From: Candidatus Sabulitectum sp.
Lineage (GTDB): Bacteria > Fermentibacterota > Fermentibacteria > Fermentibacterales > JCC-6
Direction of reading: 5' to 3'
Assembly: GCA_023139045.1 (NCBI GenBank)
Contig: JAGLOJ010000023.1
Location: forward strand, 1 to 55,097
DNA: 55,097 nt
The position numbers were made by a program, and so were the translations under genes. The notes beneath the pieces are model-generated. The model was not told the DNA's origin. It made no database searches and worked only from the letters and a program-made list of their open reading frames with translations. Below are positions 33,920-43,758 of this stretch, piece after piece. Numbering within the stretch: the stretch's first letter is position 1; each line of letters opens with the position of its first letter.

Positions 33920-36675
33920 TCCTTCTACTGACGTTATTATCCGTCTGGCCTGTAGAGTGGTATCAGGAGTACTCTCAGTTAAACTGGAACAACATGTTTC
34001 AGATATCATCCGATTATGACGATTCAGCCATTGATCTGGCGGTGAAAGCTATTTCACAGTTTGGAAACGGCACAGGGGATCCGGTGAGAACTGCCCGCGA
34101 TGCGGTTGTACAGGACAGCACCGACTACAGAACATGGACAGCTCTGGCATTTGTGGAAATGGAGCAGGACTCAGCCAGAATGGACAGCCTGTTTTCAACA
34201 GCCTTTCACCTTGTCACCGGTATTGATCCTGTTCTCAGTGAGGTGTATGGCTACTGGCTGCTCTCCATGGGGAACAGCGCAGACGCCGTGATTCACTCCA
34301 GTGCTTCAATTGAGGCGGATTCTTTATTCGGTCCGGCGTGGCTGACGCTGTCTATGGCACTCATCGATGAAGGCAGAATTGATGATGCTCTGGTTGTTTC
34401 GGAGGAAGCTGTACGGCTGTTATCGGATTGTAATCCCCTTCTCCATCAGTATGGTCAGGTTCTTGAAGAGTCTGGAGATGCCGGTGGTGCCATTGCTGTC
34501 TACAGAGAGGTCATTCAGCAGAACCCTGACCGGGTTCCGGCTTACACATCTCTGGGTCTCCTTCTTGAGGGTGTTAAACGTAACGGAGAAGCAATCAAGG
34601 TGTACAGGGAGGTGCTGAAGATCCGTCCGGAATACGGTTGGGCATGGAGCCAGCTTGCATCCTGCCTGCTGGAGGAGCACCGGCCCGATCTTGCAGACAG
34701 TTTCTTCCATCAGTCTCTGGAGTTTTCTCCGGATAACTCATGGTCTCTATACCAGCTTGCAAAGCTCAGAATTAACACTGATCCTGTTTACTCCATAGAA
34801 CTGCTTGAGCACGCAGTCCAACTGACCCCGGATTTTTCCCGGGCCTGGCAGGAACTTGCCTTTCTCTATGAATCTGAAGAAAATTTCGCCGAAGCCGAGT
34901 TCGCTCTGCGAAGGTGCGTAGAACTTGATCCCGAGTCATGGTTGTACGGTGAGCTTGGATGGGTTCTTGAAAGCCGAGGAATGTATAGCGAGGCCGCTGA
35001 GGTTTATGAGACCAGTGTTTCAATTGACCCTCAATACCTTTACGGCTGGCAGCGCAGGGGAGATCTCTTTAATATTGATGGTGAAAGTTATGCCGCTGCT
35101 GAATGGTATAGAGAGGCTCTTCTTGTTCTTGAGGAAGATGATTCCTGGATATGGGGTGAACTCGGCAGTATGGCACTTGCCGAATCTTTAATTGATTCTG
35201 CGGTGCATTGCTTCCAAACGGCTCTGGAACTCGATCAGGGCAATGCCCCTGTCTGGCTTGATCTGACCAGAGCACAAAGAATTAACGGAGAGCTTAAGGA
35301 AGCACTTGCCTCCATAGAGCAATACCTGATTCTCAGTGGTGATTCTGCAGTCAGCACCGCTGAAAGAATTCTGCTGCTGGAAGCCCAGGGGGAAAACACT
35401 GATTCTATATCAATGGAGATGCTGAATCTCTGGCCTGACGGGTGGATTGCCGCCGGGTGGAGTGCTTATGACGGTTCCTTTTCCTCTTTGGCTCTGGTAT
35501 TTGCCAACATGGCATTTCAGTCTTCTCCGGAAACCCCCTGGCAATTGATTAATCTTGGTGAGCTCTACGGAACCCTGGAGATTCCTGACAGGCGAAGCCA
35601 GTGTTATCAACTCGCCTCCGGGAAGGATACCAACGATTTTCATGTTGCTGTACGTATCGCCGATTACTATTACGGTGAGGGTATGAATCAGGAGGCAATA
35701 GAGCTGCTCTCGGAAGCTTATGGCTTTTATGTATGGAATGAGACTCTTACCACCGCGCTGGCTGAAGCTTATCTTTTTGATGATCAGTCGGTGAATGCCG
35801 AAAAACTTCTTCTGCAGGTTGTAGAGAAAAATCCATCCTCTGTGTGCGCAATCTCCTATCTCGGACTGATTGAGGAGAACCGGGGAAATCCGATGGGAGC
35901 TCTGGACCGGTATCTTGAGGCCTTGCGAATCGAACCGGGATATCCGTATGCAGAGAGCAGGCTGCGGCATATCAGCAGCGAGAATTATAACCCGGAATTC
36001 CTAAGGAGCGATTCAAAACTCTTCGATTGGAATGCCTGGATCGATCTGTCCTCTACCGGTGGTAACATTGACGAGCAATACTTTGGCGGAGGTGGAAGTC
36101 TGTCTCTGAACTATGGTCAGACGGGAAGTTCATTGTCTTTCGAGGTCAGCACCAGATCAGAAATCAGAAACGGAAAAGATATCCGCAAGACCGCATGGGC
36201 TTCTCTTTCTTCTGAACATTTCCTCACTGATCATCTGTATGCGGGAGCCAGTTCCAGTTGGGACAGGCAGCCAATCACCGTCCGTCCATGGCAGGTAAGC
36301 TCCTATCTAGCGGCAGGCTGGAAAAGCTGGCCGGCCTCCTGGGTATGGATAGCTCCGGAAACCGGTGCCGGCCTGGTGAATACAAGGTGGAACACAGATC
36401 AGGGCAGAACCGATGAATTGACAGCATATATATCCTTCAGTACATGGGCTTCCGGCTCAGTACCCTGGCTTCCTTCTCTATGGCTTTCAGGTAGTGTCTA
36501 TCTTCCACCACAGAATATGAACCAGCTTGTTGCTGATGCAGTGGGAGAACTTGAATTTGATCTACCGGGCCGCATCTCTCTGGTTCTGGGTACCTCGCTG
36601 GACTATACCCGTACACCTGTGGTTGAAAGCTGGGAGAAACTTGATTCCGAAGTTTACCTCAGGTTAAGGTTTTAG
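33916..36675 (+). CDS. Long TPR protein with C-terminal barrel-like domain
   Basis: TTG 33916 overlaps the preceding stop and has AAGGAG eight bases upstream. The protein is 919 residues. A hydrophobic N-terminus (MILLLTLLSVWPVEWY) could be a short signal peptide. Residues about 60-690 are tetratricopeptide repeats, at least twelve (for example AYTSLGLLLEGVKRNGEAI). Residues about 700-919 change to alternating aromatic strands (SLSLNYGQTGSSLSFEVSTR) and end VYLRLRF, the mark of an outer-membrane barrel. It may be a periplasm-facing TPR scaffold anchored in the outer membrane, as in polysaccharide or secretion systems. No known family assignment for the whole. Confidence 0.8.
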   Translation: MILLLTLLSVWPVEWYQEYSQLNWNNMFQISSDYDDSAIDLAVKAISQFGNGTGDPVRTARDAVVQDSTDYRTWTALAFVEMEQDSARMDSLFSTAFHLVTGIDPVLSEVYGYWLLSMGNSADAVIHSSASIEADSLFGPAWLTLSMALIDEGRIDDALVVSEEAVRLLSDCNPLLHQYGQVLEESGDAGGAIAVYREVIQQNPDRVPAYTSLGLLLEGVKRNGEAIKVYREVLKIRPEYGWAWSQLASCLLEEHRPDLADSFFHQSLEFSPDNSWSLYQLAKLRINTDPVYSIELLEHAVQLTPDFSRAWQELAFLYESEENFAEAEFALRRCVELDPESWLYGELGWVLESRGMYSEAAEVYETSVSIDPQYLYGWQRRGDLFNIDGESYAAAEWYREALLVLEEDDSWIWGELGSMALAESLIDSAVHCFQTALELDQGNAPVWLDLTRAQRINGELKEALASIEQYLILSGDSAVSTAERILLLEAQGENTDSISMEMLNLWPDGWIAAGWSAYDGSFSSLALVFANMAFQSSPETPWQLINLGELYGTLEIPDRRSQCYQLASGKDTNDFHVAVRIADYYYGEGMNQEAIELLSEAYGFYVWNETLTTALAEAYLFDDQSVNAEKLLLQVVEKNPSSVCAISYLGLIEENRGNPMGALDRYLEALRIEPGYPYAESRLRHISSENYNPEFLRSDSKLFDWNAWIDLSSTGGNIDEQYFGGGGSLSLNYGQTGSSLSFEVSTRSEIRNGKDIRKTAWASLSSEHFLTDHLYAGASSSWDRQPITVRPWQVSSYLAAGWKSWPASWVWIAPETGAGLVNTRWNTDQGRTDELTAYISFSTWASGSVPWLPSLWLSGSVYLPPQNMNQLVADAVGELEFDLPGRISLVLGTSLDYTRTPVVESWEKLDSEVYLRLRF

Positions 36676-36730
36676 GAACTACCACTACCACAACCATACT
36701 GATTGAGCCGGTGGTAGTATCTCCGTCGTC

Positions 36731-38014
36731 TTACCGTCGCAACAGTTCTGTGACCGGTGTTGCCAGTATCTTTCTGAAAAAGAACCACGCAGAAACCGTT
36801 GAAACAGAAAGTACAAGCCCAAGCCCCGCTGAGAGCCAGCCAACAGGAAAAACTGCCAGTGTGCTCACCGCCATTTTCAGCACAGGAAGCAGGTTCAGAA
36901 GAGTTGAACTCACAACGAACGAGAGCCCGCATCCCAGTAAGCCTCCAGACAATGTACTGATAAAAGACATGAAGAATATTTGAAAGGCAAAAATGTATAC
37001 AAGTCTCTCCCGTCTGGTTCCCAGAGCTACGAGAACACCCAGGGCGTATGATCTGTTTTTCAGATCGGCAACAAGAGTGTGAATTGCGCTGGCTACGGCC
37101 GAGAAGAGGATTGCTGCTGCAAGTGCCCCGAGGGCCGCTGTTACCACACTGACCAGAATCTCAGCCTTCTGGGCTATTCCCCTGCGGGTTTCTGCGGAAA
37201 GCCCCATTTCCTCTGCACAGCGCACAATTTCCGGTACATCCTCTGCCTCATGTGCTGTAACCATCAGTGCGCTGTACGTATGCCGGTCATCCGGAAGGTA
37301 AAGGGCGTTTATTTCCTCGACAAACTCGATTGGAACTGCAAGGGCGAACAGGGCCGTGTTTCTTGATGTACACACAATTTCAGCCCTGATATTTATCGGG
37401 GGAGACTGCAGAGAGGCAATGGAACTGCTGCCTACATTTACCCGGACAGCAAGACCGATGACCCCCTCGGGCGTAAGACCCATGAGTCCACTGGATTCTG
37501 CGAAGCCTGCATTGTACAGGATAAGAAGATTCTCACTTAGTATTATTGGAAGAGGTTTAACAGAGCTGTCACTCAGCGTGTAGTTCCAGTCGATATGCTC
37601 AAGCATCGAATCGGGCACAAAGGCATCGGAAACACCTTCCAGGGTGATATCCGTGTAGTAGTTCCGCCCCCCGAGGAGCCCTCTGAGATATGCTGGAACA
37701 TGGGCATAAACCTGCGGGTCAATTCTGTCCACCTGCGGCAGTGCTGCAAGAGAATCCATGATATCTGCTGTGATCTCCGTGCCGCCCCTTTCCGTCTGGA
37801 AAAACCCTGCTTGAACACCAAGAGGTGTGATACGAACCTGTTCCTCGGGAAGATCGGATGAAAGGAACCTCTGTAGAATGTTTCCCACACCAAGCCCTAT
37901 GGATATGAAGAAAACAAGAAGCAGAGAAGCAATGAGCAGCATGCCCTGACTGAATACATAATCCTTCCAGTGGCCGCGGTTCCAGAGGGAAATGGCTTTA
38001 CGCATGTTTTTCAT
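36731..38014 (-). CDS. ABC transporter permease, FtsX/MacB/LolC type
   Basis: A 427-residue permease: one N-terminal helix (about 24-44), a periplasmic domain of some 230 residues (RITPLGVQAGFF onward), then three C-terminal helices with LKNRSYALGVLVALGTRRERL, the coupling-helix pattern of FtsX-like permeases. It overlaps the ATPase gene by 17 bases. With the lipoprotein and ATPase it makes a three-gene operon like lipoprotein-sorting or macrolide-type mechanotransmission systems. Confidence 0.88.
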   Translation of the reverse strand: MKNMRKAISLWNRGHWKDYVFSQGMLLIASLLLVFFISIGLGVGNILQRFLSSDLPEEQVRITPLGVQAGFFQTERGGTEITADIMDSLAALPQVDRIDPQVYAHVPAYLRGLLGGRNYYTDITLEGVSDAFVPDSMLEHIDWNYTLSDSSVKPLPIILSENLLILYNAGFAESSGLMGLTPEGVIGLAVRVNVGSSSIASLQSPPINIRAEIVCTSRNTALFALAVPIEFVEEINALYLPDDRHTYSALMVTAHEAEDVPEIVRCAEEMGLSAETRRGIAQKAEILVSVVTAALGALAAAILFSAVASAIHTLVADLKNRSYALGVLVALGTRRERLVYIFAFQIFFMSFISTLSGGLLGCGLSFVVSSTLLNLLPVLKMAVSTLAVFPVGWLSAGLGLVLSVSTVSAWFFFRKILATPVTELLRR

Positions 38015-38669
38015 GAAGAACTCCCTCTTTCAGCTCAAGAATTCTGTCTGCCCGGGCCAGTATTTTTTTCGAGTGCAGAACTGCAATTATTGCAAAACCT
38101 TTTTCTCTGCGAAGTGAGTCCAGAAGATCAAAGAGATTTTCCTCACTTTCCTCATCAAGACTTGCCGTGGGCTCATCCGCCATAAGAATTCTGGGATTAT
38201 TGACCAGTGCTCTGGCTGAGGCTACCCGCTGCCGCTCGCCTCTGGAGAGAAACCGAGTTGGTGTATTATCATTGCGGAGATCAAGTCTGGAAAGAATTGT
38301 TGCAGCATCTTCTCTGACCTCATAAGTATCTGTTCCACTGAAAACAGCCGGAAGAAGAACATTGTCGAGGGCGTTGAGGTTGGGCAGCAGATGAAAGTCC
38401 TGAAAAATGAATCCCATAAATTCTCTGCGCAGCTCTGCCAGCTCCGGGGAAGATGCCTCTGCTGCATTGACTCCGTTTATAATCAGCTCTCCGCCGAAGG
38501 CAGGATCATGGGTACCAAGCACACCAAGAAGAGTTGATTTCCCAACTCCGCTTTTACCGGTTACCGCCACAAATTCCCCTTCATACAGGCTGAAATCGGC
38601 GCCATTAAGAACTTTGAGATTGCCGAAAACCCTCACTACAGATCTGGCACTTATTAAAGGTTTACTCAT
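37998..38669 (-). CDS. ABC transporter ATPase, LolD/MacB type
   Basis: A 223-residue cytosolic ATPase. Walker A is GKSGVGKST, the Q-loop FIFQDFHLLPNL, Walker B ILMADEP followed by TASLDEES, and the switch His in VLHSK. The signature is LSRGERQR instead of LSGGQ, a mild departure. It overlaps the lipoprotein gene by eight bases and the permease by 17, so all three are co-translated. Confidence 0.93.
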   Translation of the reverse strand: MSKPLISARSVVRVFGNLKVLNGADFSLYEGEFVAVTGKSGVGKSTLLGVLGTHDPAFGGELIINGVNAAEASSPELAELRREFMGFIFQDFHLLPNLNALDNVLLPAVFSGTDTYEVREDAATILSRLDLRNDNTPTRFLSRGERQRVASARALVNNPRILMADEPTASLDEESEENLFDLLDSLRREKGFAIIAVLHSKKILARADRILELKEGVLHEKHA

Positions 38670-39510
38670 CGAAGATACTTCCTTCCGCCAGCGTCATCAG
38701 GAGGGTGAAGCAACTGTCTGTGTCAATGCGGGTATCGGATATTGAAATCTCCACAGAGCTTACTCCTCCATCCTTCCGAGCAAGAATAACTCCCGCCTGA
38801 ACAGGTTCTTCCGTGCGCGGTTCTGGCCAGGAGAGAGAGAGAGAGAGAGCTGCGGGTCTCACCGTTTCAGCGGCATCCTTGTAGTCTGCCCACCATGTGA
38901 TCTGCCTTTCAAGCGGCAGAAACGATACAAATCCAAAGAGGTTTTCAGGGAAAAGAATGGTGATATGCTTGTGCTCCGGAATTACTTTTGCGAGGGATGT
39001 GTCTGCTGCAAGGGAGTTATCCTTCTTGAGATCCAGCCAGTTACCCAGTGTGATATGCGGCGCCGGCCCGATGTAAATGGCTGTCCATCCGTCACGTTCG
39101 GCCACTGAAGCTCTGGCATATCCGTGTTCCGATATCAGATCCACTCTGTCTGCTTCCTGCTTTGGGTCAAGGTCAAGAACTCTGGCTGCAAGAGCAGTGA
39201 CATATTCCGTTGTCGCATTCCGGGTAAGTATAAGAAGCTGGGGTTTCAGGGTTGAAATATCAATACCAACAAGGGAAAGCCCGAGTGATCCCTTCTTTAG
39301 CAGGGAATCAGCGAGAACAAAACCACTGACCTGGTCTCCTGCGAAGGATGTTAAACTTGAGCTTAAACCCGGCTCAACATGTATATGGAGGAGTGCCGTA
39401 CCAGGCACAAGATGCAATTCGGGTATTGGATCTTTTCCGCCGCAGGAGGAAAAGAGTACAGTGTTGACGATAACGAGCAGAACCATTGCAAGAATCCTTG
39501 TTTTATTCAT
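38662..39510 (-). CDS. Lipoprotein of unknown function in the ABC operon
   Basis: ATG 39510 is preferred over TTG 39528, giving 282 residues. The signal peptide ends in a lipobox (TVLFSSC, Cys near residue 23). The mature part has no family I recognise; it looks like a globular beta-rich protein (LLHIHVEPGLSSSLTSF, later WTAIYIGPAPHITLG). A run of GA dinucleotides lies in the codons for ALSLSLSW. As first gene of the overlapping operon it is a natural partner of the transporter. Confidence 0.7.
   Translation of the reverse strand: MNKTRILAMVLLVIVNTVLFSSCGGKDPIPELHLVPGTALLHIHVEPGLSSSLTSFAGDQVSGFVLADSLLKKGSLGLSLVGIDISTLKPQLLILTRNATTEYVTALAARVLDLDPKQEADRVDLISEHGYARASVAERDGWTAIYIGPAPHITLGNWLDLKKDNSLAADTSLAKVIPEHKHITILFPENLFGFVSFLPLERQITWWADYKDAAETVRPAALSLSLSWPEPRTEEPVQAGVILARKDGGVSSVEISISDTRIDTDSCFTLLMTLAEGSIFDE
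38830..38850. repeat. (GA)n dinucleotide tract inside the lipoprotein gene
   Basis: About ten GA units (CT on the coding strand) encode alternating Leu-Ser. Such tracts slip in replication; gain or loss of one unit would shift the lipoprotein frame and, by coupling, lower the ABC genes. Confidence 0.7.
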
Positions 39511-39614
39511 ATTTCTGACGGTCTCCAATCAAAGAATAGTTTTACCGTATGTTTGTTAATTATGAATAAAAAATCTTCCTGTCAACAGGTGCATAGTTTT
39601 ACACGGATTCAGAC

Positions 39615-39643
39615 TTGACGGACATTTCGCAGGATAGTATTAT
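39615..39643 (+). promoter_or_regulatory. Strong sigma70 promoter of the tRNA-tuf operon
   Basis: TTGACG (39615-39620), a 17-base spacer and TATTAT (39638-39643) lie 11 bases before the first tRNA. The near-consensus form fits a growth-controlled stable-RNA operon. Confidence 0.75.
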
Positions 39644-39654
39644 CGCTGTCCTGT

Positions 39655-39730
39655 GCTGGCGTAGCTCAATTGGTAGAGCAGCTGATTTGTAATCAGCAGG
39701 TTGCGGGTTCAAGTCCCATCGCCAGCTCCA
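39655..39730 (+). tRNA. tRNA-Thr (anticodon TGT)
   Basis: A 76-base cloverleaf with acceptor GCTGGCG pairing to the 3' side CGCCAGC, D-arm GCTC-AATTGGTA-GAGC, anticodon stem CTGAT/ATCAG with loop TTTGTAA, T-loop GGTTCAAGTCC and encoded CCA. First of the four-tRNA cluster before tuf. Confidence 0.97.
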
Positions 39731-39773
39731 GGGAAAAAGAAGACGTGAAAGCGTTACTACATAAAGGAATAGT

Positions 39774-39859
39774 GGCGAGGTTCCCGAGTGGTCAAAGGGG
39801 GCAGACTGTAAATCTGTTGGCGGATGCCTTCGGTGGTTCAAATCCACCCCTCGCCACCA
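39774..39859 (+). tRNA. tRNA-Tyr (anticodon GTA)
   Basis: An 86-base class II tRNA with acceptor GGCGAGG/CCTCGCC, anticodon loop CTGTAAA, a long variable arm (TTGGCGGATGCCTTC) and encoded CCA. Confidence 0.97.
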
Positions 39860-39868
39860 CGGTTCCGA

Positions 39869-39944
39869 GCGGGAGTAGCTCAGTTGGCAGAGCATCAGCC
39901 TTCCAAGCTGAGGGTCGCGAGTTCGAGGCTCGTCTCCCGCTCCA
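39869..39944 (+). tRNA. tRNA-Gly (anticodon TCC)
   Basis: A 76-base tRNA with acceptor GCGGGAG/CTCCCGC, anticodon stem CAGCC/AGCTG region with loop CTTCCAA, T-arm GAGTTCGAGGCTC and encoded CCA. Confidence 0.96.
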
Positions 39945-39975
39945 AGTCCGTGTAGGTCCATGTCAGGTTTTGGGT

Positions 39976-40051
<76 letters not shown>

Positions 40052-40141
40052 TGAGACCTTTGTGTGCCCGGCGGTATCACGGAAGAGTTGGTTGATAGAC
40101 AGGTGGATTACTGAAACCCTTGCCGAGAGTAGGAGTAGCTC

Positions 40142-41338
40142 ATGGCCAAAGAAAAATTTGAGAGGACCAAGCCGCATGTGAATGTGGGTACTATTGGTCA
40201 CATTGATCACGGTAAGACAACTCTTACCGCTGCAATCACCAAGTGTCTCGCTACACAGAACGAAAACGTAAAGTATGTGGCATTTGATCAGATCGATAAC
40301 GCTCCGGAAGAAAAGGCACGCGGTATAACAATCGCCACTTCCCACCAGGAGTACGAGACAACCGCCAGGCACTATGCACATGTTGATTGTCCCGGTCACG
40401 CCGATTACATCAAGAACATGATCACAGGTGCTGCACAGATGGATGGTGCAATTCTTGTTATCGGCGCCAACGATGGTGTTATGGCCCAGACGCAGGAGCA
40501 CGTTCTTCTCGCTCGCCAGGTTAATGTTCCAAGAATGGTTGTCTTCCTTAACAAGGTCGACATGGTTGATGATGACGAGCTTATTGAGCTTGTAGAGATG
40601 GAAGTTCAGGAACTTCTTGAGAAGTATCAGTTCGAAGAGGACAGCCCGATCATTCGCGGTTCAGCCCTTAAAGCTTTGAACAGCACAGGCGAGCCTGATG
40701 ATCCTGATGCCAAATGCATCTACGAGCTTATGGACGCTGTGGATACATGGATCCCTACACCCGAGCGCGATACAGACAAGCCTTTCCTTATGCCTGTTGA
40801 AGATGTATTCTCAATTCCAGGTCGCGGTACTGTTGCAACCGGTCGTATTGAGCGTGGTATTGTCAACACCCAGGATAAGATCGAGCTTGTAGGAATCCGT
40901 GAGACCCGTCCCACAGTTTGCACCGGTGTCGAGATGTTCCGTAAGATCCTCGATCAGGGCATGGCCGGCGATAATGTTGGTCTGCTTCTCAGAGGTGTTG
41001 GCAAAGATGAGATCGAGCGTGGTCAGGTTATCGCCAAGCCAGGTTCGATTACACCTCATACCGATTTTGAGGGAGAGGTATACATCCTCAGCCAGAAGGA
41101 GGGTGGTCGTCACAAGCCATTCTTCAACGGTTACAGACCTCAGTTCTACTTCCGTACAACTGACGTTACAGGAGCAATTGGCCTTCCCGAGGGTATGGAA
41201 ATGATCATGCCTGGTGACAATGTGAAAATGACAGTTAAACTTATTACTCCTATCGCCATGGAAGAGGGACTCCGTTTCGCTATTCGCGAAGGTGGACGTA
41301 CAGTAGGCGCAGGAGTGGTAACTAAAGTTCTAAAGTAG
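40142..41338 (+). CDS. tuf: Elongation factor Tu
   Basis: GTPase delivering aminoacyl-tRNA to the ribosome. The 398-residue protein has [10 protein letters not shown] (P-loop), the switch [27 protein letters not shown] (G3), NKVD (G4) and the normal end AGVVTKVLK. The ATG follows TAGGAG by six bases. It is read from the tRNA promoter, and rpmG follows within eight bases. The ATSHQEYE stretch has A and Q where most EF-Tu have N and V, a small variation. Confidence 0.98.
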   Translation: MAKEKFERTKPHVNVGTIGHIDHGKTTLTAAITKCLATQNENVKYVAFDQIDNAPEEKARGITIATSHQEYETTARHYAHVDCPGHADYIKNMITGAAQMDGAILVIGANDGVMAQTQEHVLLARQVNVPRMVVFLNKVDMVDDDELIELVEMEVQELLEKYQFEEDSPIIRGSALKALNSTGEPDDPDAKCIYELMDAVDTWIPTPERDTDKPFLMPVEDVFSIPGRGTVATGRIERGIVNTQDKIELVGIRETRPTVCTGVEMFRKILDQGMAGDNVGLLLRGVGKDEIERGQVIAKPGSITPHTDFEGEVYILSQKEGGRHKPFFNGYRPQFYFRTTDVTGAIGLPEGMEMIMPGDNVKMTVKLITPIAMEEGLRFAIREGGRTVGAGVVTKVLK

Positions 41339-41345
41339 GTTAGCG

Positions 41346-41495
41346 GTGAGGATTATAGCAACACTGGCATGCACAGAGTGCAAGCGCAGAAACTACACCA
41401 CTACAAAGAATAAGAGAACCCATCCCGAGAGAATGGAACTCAAGAAGTACTGTCGCTTCTGCAGAAAACATACTCTGCACAGAGAAGGCAAATAA
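41346..41495 (+). CDS. rpmG: Ribosomal protein L33
   Basis: A 49-residue protein from GTG 41346: [20 protein letters not shown], later [17 protein letters not shown]. The four cysteines in two CxxC pairs show the zinc-binding form (C+ type). No clear Shine-Dalgarno site precedes it; it starts seven bases after the tuf stop and may be translated by reinitiation. Confidence 0.95.
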   Translation: MRIIATLACTECKRRNYTTTKNKRTHPERMELKKYCRFCRKHTLHREGK

Positions 41496-41527
41496 GCAGT
41501 ACTGACCGGTAATAGAAGAGCGGCCGC

Positions 41528-41603
41528 AGGGCAGTAGCACAATTGGCAGTGCACCGGACTCCAAATCCGGAGGTTGAGGGTTCAAGTCCTTCCTGCCCTG
41601 CCA
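41528..41603 (+). tRNA. tRNA-Trp (anticodon CCA)
   Basis: A 76-base tRNA with acceptor AGGGCAG/CTGCCCT, anticodon stem CCGGA/TCCGG with loop CTCCAAA, discriminator G and encoded CCA. It sits between rpmG and secE, a well-known conserved place. Confidence 0.97.
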
Positions 41604-41651
41604 GCCACTTTTCATTGCGCGATTGGCAGGTAATGCCGAAAGGACGGGGAA

Positions 41652-41897
41652 ATGGCTGCAAAGGCCGCAAAAGCGACAAAGAGTGATAATCTGCTGATTA
41701 GATTGTGGCAGACAGTCACGGTATTTTTCGGAGAAGTAAAAGCCGAAATGATCAAGGTGGCATGGCCCAGTCGTGACGAAGCGATTTCCTCCACCTGGGT
41801 TGTGATTGGTGCAGTAGTGATTGTGGCAATCTGGATATTCGTGATCGACAAAATTACAGCAGTGACCATGGCTGGCCTGGTCAGGCTTCTGGGCTGA
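41652..41897 (+). CDS. secE: Preprotein translocase subunit SecE
   Basis: An 81-residue protein with the single-helix SecE form: a cytosolic amphipathic part FFGEVKAEMIKVAWPSRDEA with the conserved KVxWP motif, then one membrane helix (about 48-66) that clamps SecY. Placed as usual before nusG. Confidence 0.95.
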   Translation: MAAKAAKATKSDNLLIRLWQTVTVFFGEVKAEMIKVAWPSRDEAISSTWVVIGAVVIVAIWIFVIDKITAVTMAGLVRLLG

Positions 41898-41923
41898 CAG
41901 AAATTCTCAGAGAAAGGCACACG

Positions 41924-42526
41924 ATGACTGTGGAACCCTTGGAGAGCATAGATAGCGATGAAGGCGAAGTCGTGGCTGAGTCTGAAGAAGAGAGTAAAAA
42001 TTTTAAGTGGTATGTCGTCCACTCCTTTTCCGGGTACGAACAGAGAGTTGCAAAGTTTCTTGAAGGTCAACTTCTTCGCAGATATCCTGGCTGTATTGGT
42101 AAAACCCTGATTCCCACCGAAGAGATTACGCACAGAAGGAACGGCAAAGAATACACCAGGGAGAAAAAACTCTACCCCGGTTATGTTTTTGTTCAATTGG
42201 AGATTACAGACGAAATTATCATGGACATTCGCGCAATGAGCAATGTCAGCGGGTTTCCTCCTATGAACAGAGGTAAGCCCGTTCCGCTTACCGGTCCGGA
42301 CATGAACAGAATTCAGGGACAGACCGCCGGAGCAACAGATAAGAAAATTGTACGGATTCAGTTCAAGGTCGGGCAGACCGTCAGGGTAACCGATGGACCG
42401 TTCAGAAACTTCACCGGTGTTGTGGAGACCATTAACGCCGAGCGAGGTAAGGTTAAGATAATATTTACGATATTCGGGCGGAAAGCGCCCGTGGAAATAG
42501 ATTACAAACAGGTCAGGATGGTCTGA
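41924..42526 (+). CDS. nusG: Transcription factor NusG
   Basis: A 200-residue elongation factor. An acidic 25-residue N-terminal extension precedes the NGN domain (KWYVVHSFSGYEQRVAKFLE, later KLYPGYVFVQLEI); the C-terminal KOW domain (about 145-200) has FKVGQTVRVTDGPFRNFTG. It couples RNA polymerase to the ribosome or Rho. Between secE and rplK in the standard order. Confidence 0.97.
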   Translation: MTVEPLESIDSDEGEVVAESEEESKNFKWYVVHSFSGYEQRVAKFLEGQLLRRYPGCIGKTLIPTEEITHRRNGKEYTREKKLYPGYVFVQLEITDEIIMDIRAMSNVSGFPPMNRGKPVPLTGPDMNRIQGQTAGATDKKIVRIQFKVGQTVRVTDGPFRNFTGVVETINAERGKVKIIFTIFGRKAPVEIDYKQVRMV

Positions 42527-42620
42527 GGGTACACCGGAACCTTTAGACACTGTCATAAATATCCGGTAAACTACTGCTCGCCCCAGTAAGGGGAGGGGTA
42601 AGCAGCAGAAAGGAGTAACC

Positions 42621-43049
42621 ATGGCCAAGAAAATCTTGGGCGTGGTAAAGCTTCAGCTCCCTGCAGGCAAGGCTACACCGGCACCGCCGGTTGGTCCGGC
42701 CCTCGGCCAGTACGGAATAAATCTGGCCGGGTTCTGTAAGGACTTCAACGCCCGCACCCAGGGCAAAGAAGGACTTATCGTTCCTGCGGTTGTAACTGTC
42801 TACAAGGACAGAAGCTTTACCTTCATACTCAAGTCCCCCCCTGCTTCAGTACTGCTGAAACGGGCAGCTGGGTTAGCTAAGGGATCTGCCGAATCCAACC
42901 GTGATAAGGTTGGAACTGTCACTGTAGATCAGTGCCGGGAGATCGCCAGGCTGAAAGAAAAAGACCTGAATGCAGCGTCAGAGGAAGCCGCTATCAGAAT
43001 GATAGCAGGCACTGCACGCAGCATGGGTCTGGAGGTGGTGGATGGCTAA
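42621..43049 (+). CDS. rplK: Ribosomal protein L11
   Basis: A 142-residue protein of the GTPase-associated stalk base: [20 protein letters not shown], then [19 protein letters not shown] and the C-terminal RNA-binding part ending [22 protein letters not shown] precedes the ATG. It overlaps rplA by eight bases. Confidence 0.97.
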   Translation: MAKKILGVVKLQLPAGKATPAPPVGPALGQYGINLAGFCKDFNARTQGKEGLIVPAVVTVYKDRSFTFILKSPPASVLLKRAAGLAKGSAESNRDKVGTVTVDQCREIARLKEKDLNAASEEAAIRMIAGTARSMGLEVVDG

Positions 43050-43743
43050 AAGCAAAAGATTTGCAAAAGCCCTGGAAACCATTGACAGAGAGAAAAGCTA
43101 CACTCTCGAGGAAACGGTGGCAGCTATCAAGGAACTGGCCACGGCCAAGTTCAACGAAACGATCGAAGTCGCATGCAATCTTGGCGTAGATCCCAAGTAC
43201 AGTGATCAGGTTGTTCGGGGTACCTGCATGCTTCCACACGGAACAGGTAAGGTTGTTCGTGTACTTGCTTTTGCAAGAGGAGACAAAGCAGAGGAAGCAA
43301 AGGCAGCAGGAGCTGACTTCATCGGAGACGAGGAAACAGCTAAAAAGATTACCGGTGGCTGGCTTGACTTTGATGTTGTTATCGCTTCTCCTGACATGAT
43401 GGGTGTTGTGGGCAAGCTCGGTAGGGTTCTCGGACCCAGAGGGCTTATGCCTAATCCCAAAACTGGTACCGTTACCATGGAAGTAGGAACAGCCGTGAAG
43501 GATGCAAAGGCTGGAAAAATCAGCTTCAGAGTTGATAAGACCGGTAATGTGCATGTTCCTGTCGGCAAGGCAAGTTTTGAAGAGAATGCTCTCAAGGAAA
43601 ACATTCTTACATTCATGGAAAAGGTGATTCAACTTAGGCCTGCTTCAGTGAAGGGCCGTTATATTAAAAATATGTCTGTTTCCTCAACAATGGGCCCCGG
43701 CATCCGTGTGGACATCAATGATATCCGCGCACTGCTCAGGTAG
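43042..43743 (+). CDS. rplA: Ribosomal protein L1
   Basis: A 233-residue two-domain protein: [21 protein letters not shown] at the start, the L1 signature in the [19 protein letters not shown] loop, and [19 protein letters not shown] at the end. In many bacteria it represses its own operon. Full length. Confidence 0.97.
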   Translation: MAKSKRFAKALETIDREKSYTLEETVAAIKELATAKFNETIEVACNLGVDPKYSDQVVRGTCMLPHGTGKVVRVLAFARGDKAEEAKAAGADFIGDEETAKKITGGWLDFDVVIASPDMMGVVGKLGRVLGPRGLMPNPKTGTVTMEVGTAVKDAKAGKISFRVDKTGNVHVPVGKASFEENALKENILTFMEKVIQLRPASVKGRYIKNMSVSSTMGPGIRVDINDIRALLR

Positions 43744-43758
43744 AAAGGAGTTGCGACA

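Noticed and set aside
39599..39961. 120-codon minus-strand frame across the tRNA genes
   Set aside because: It is the reverse complement of three tRNAs; such frames are a common false annotation.
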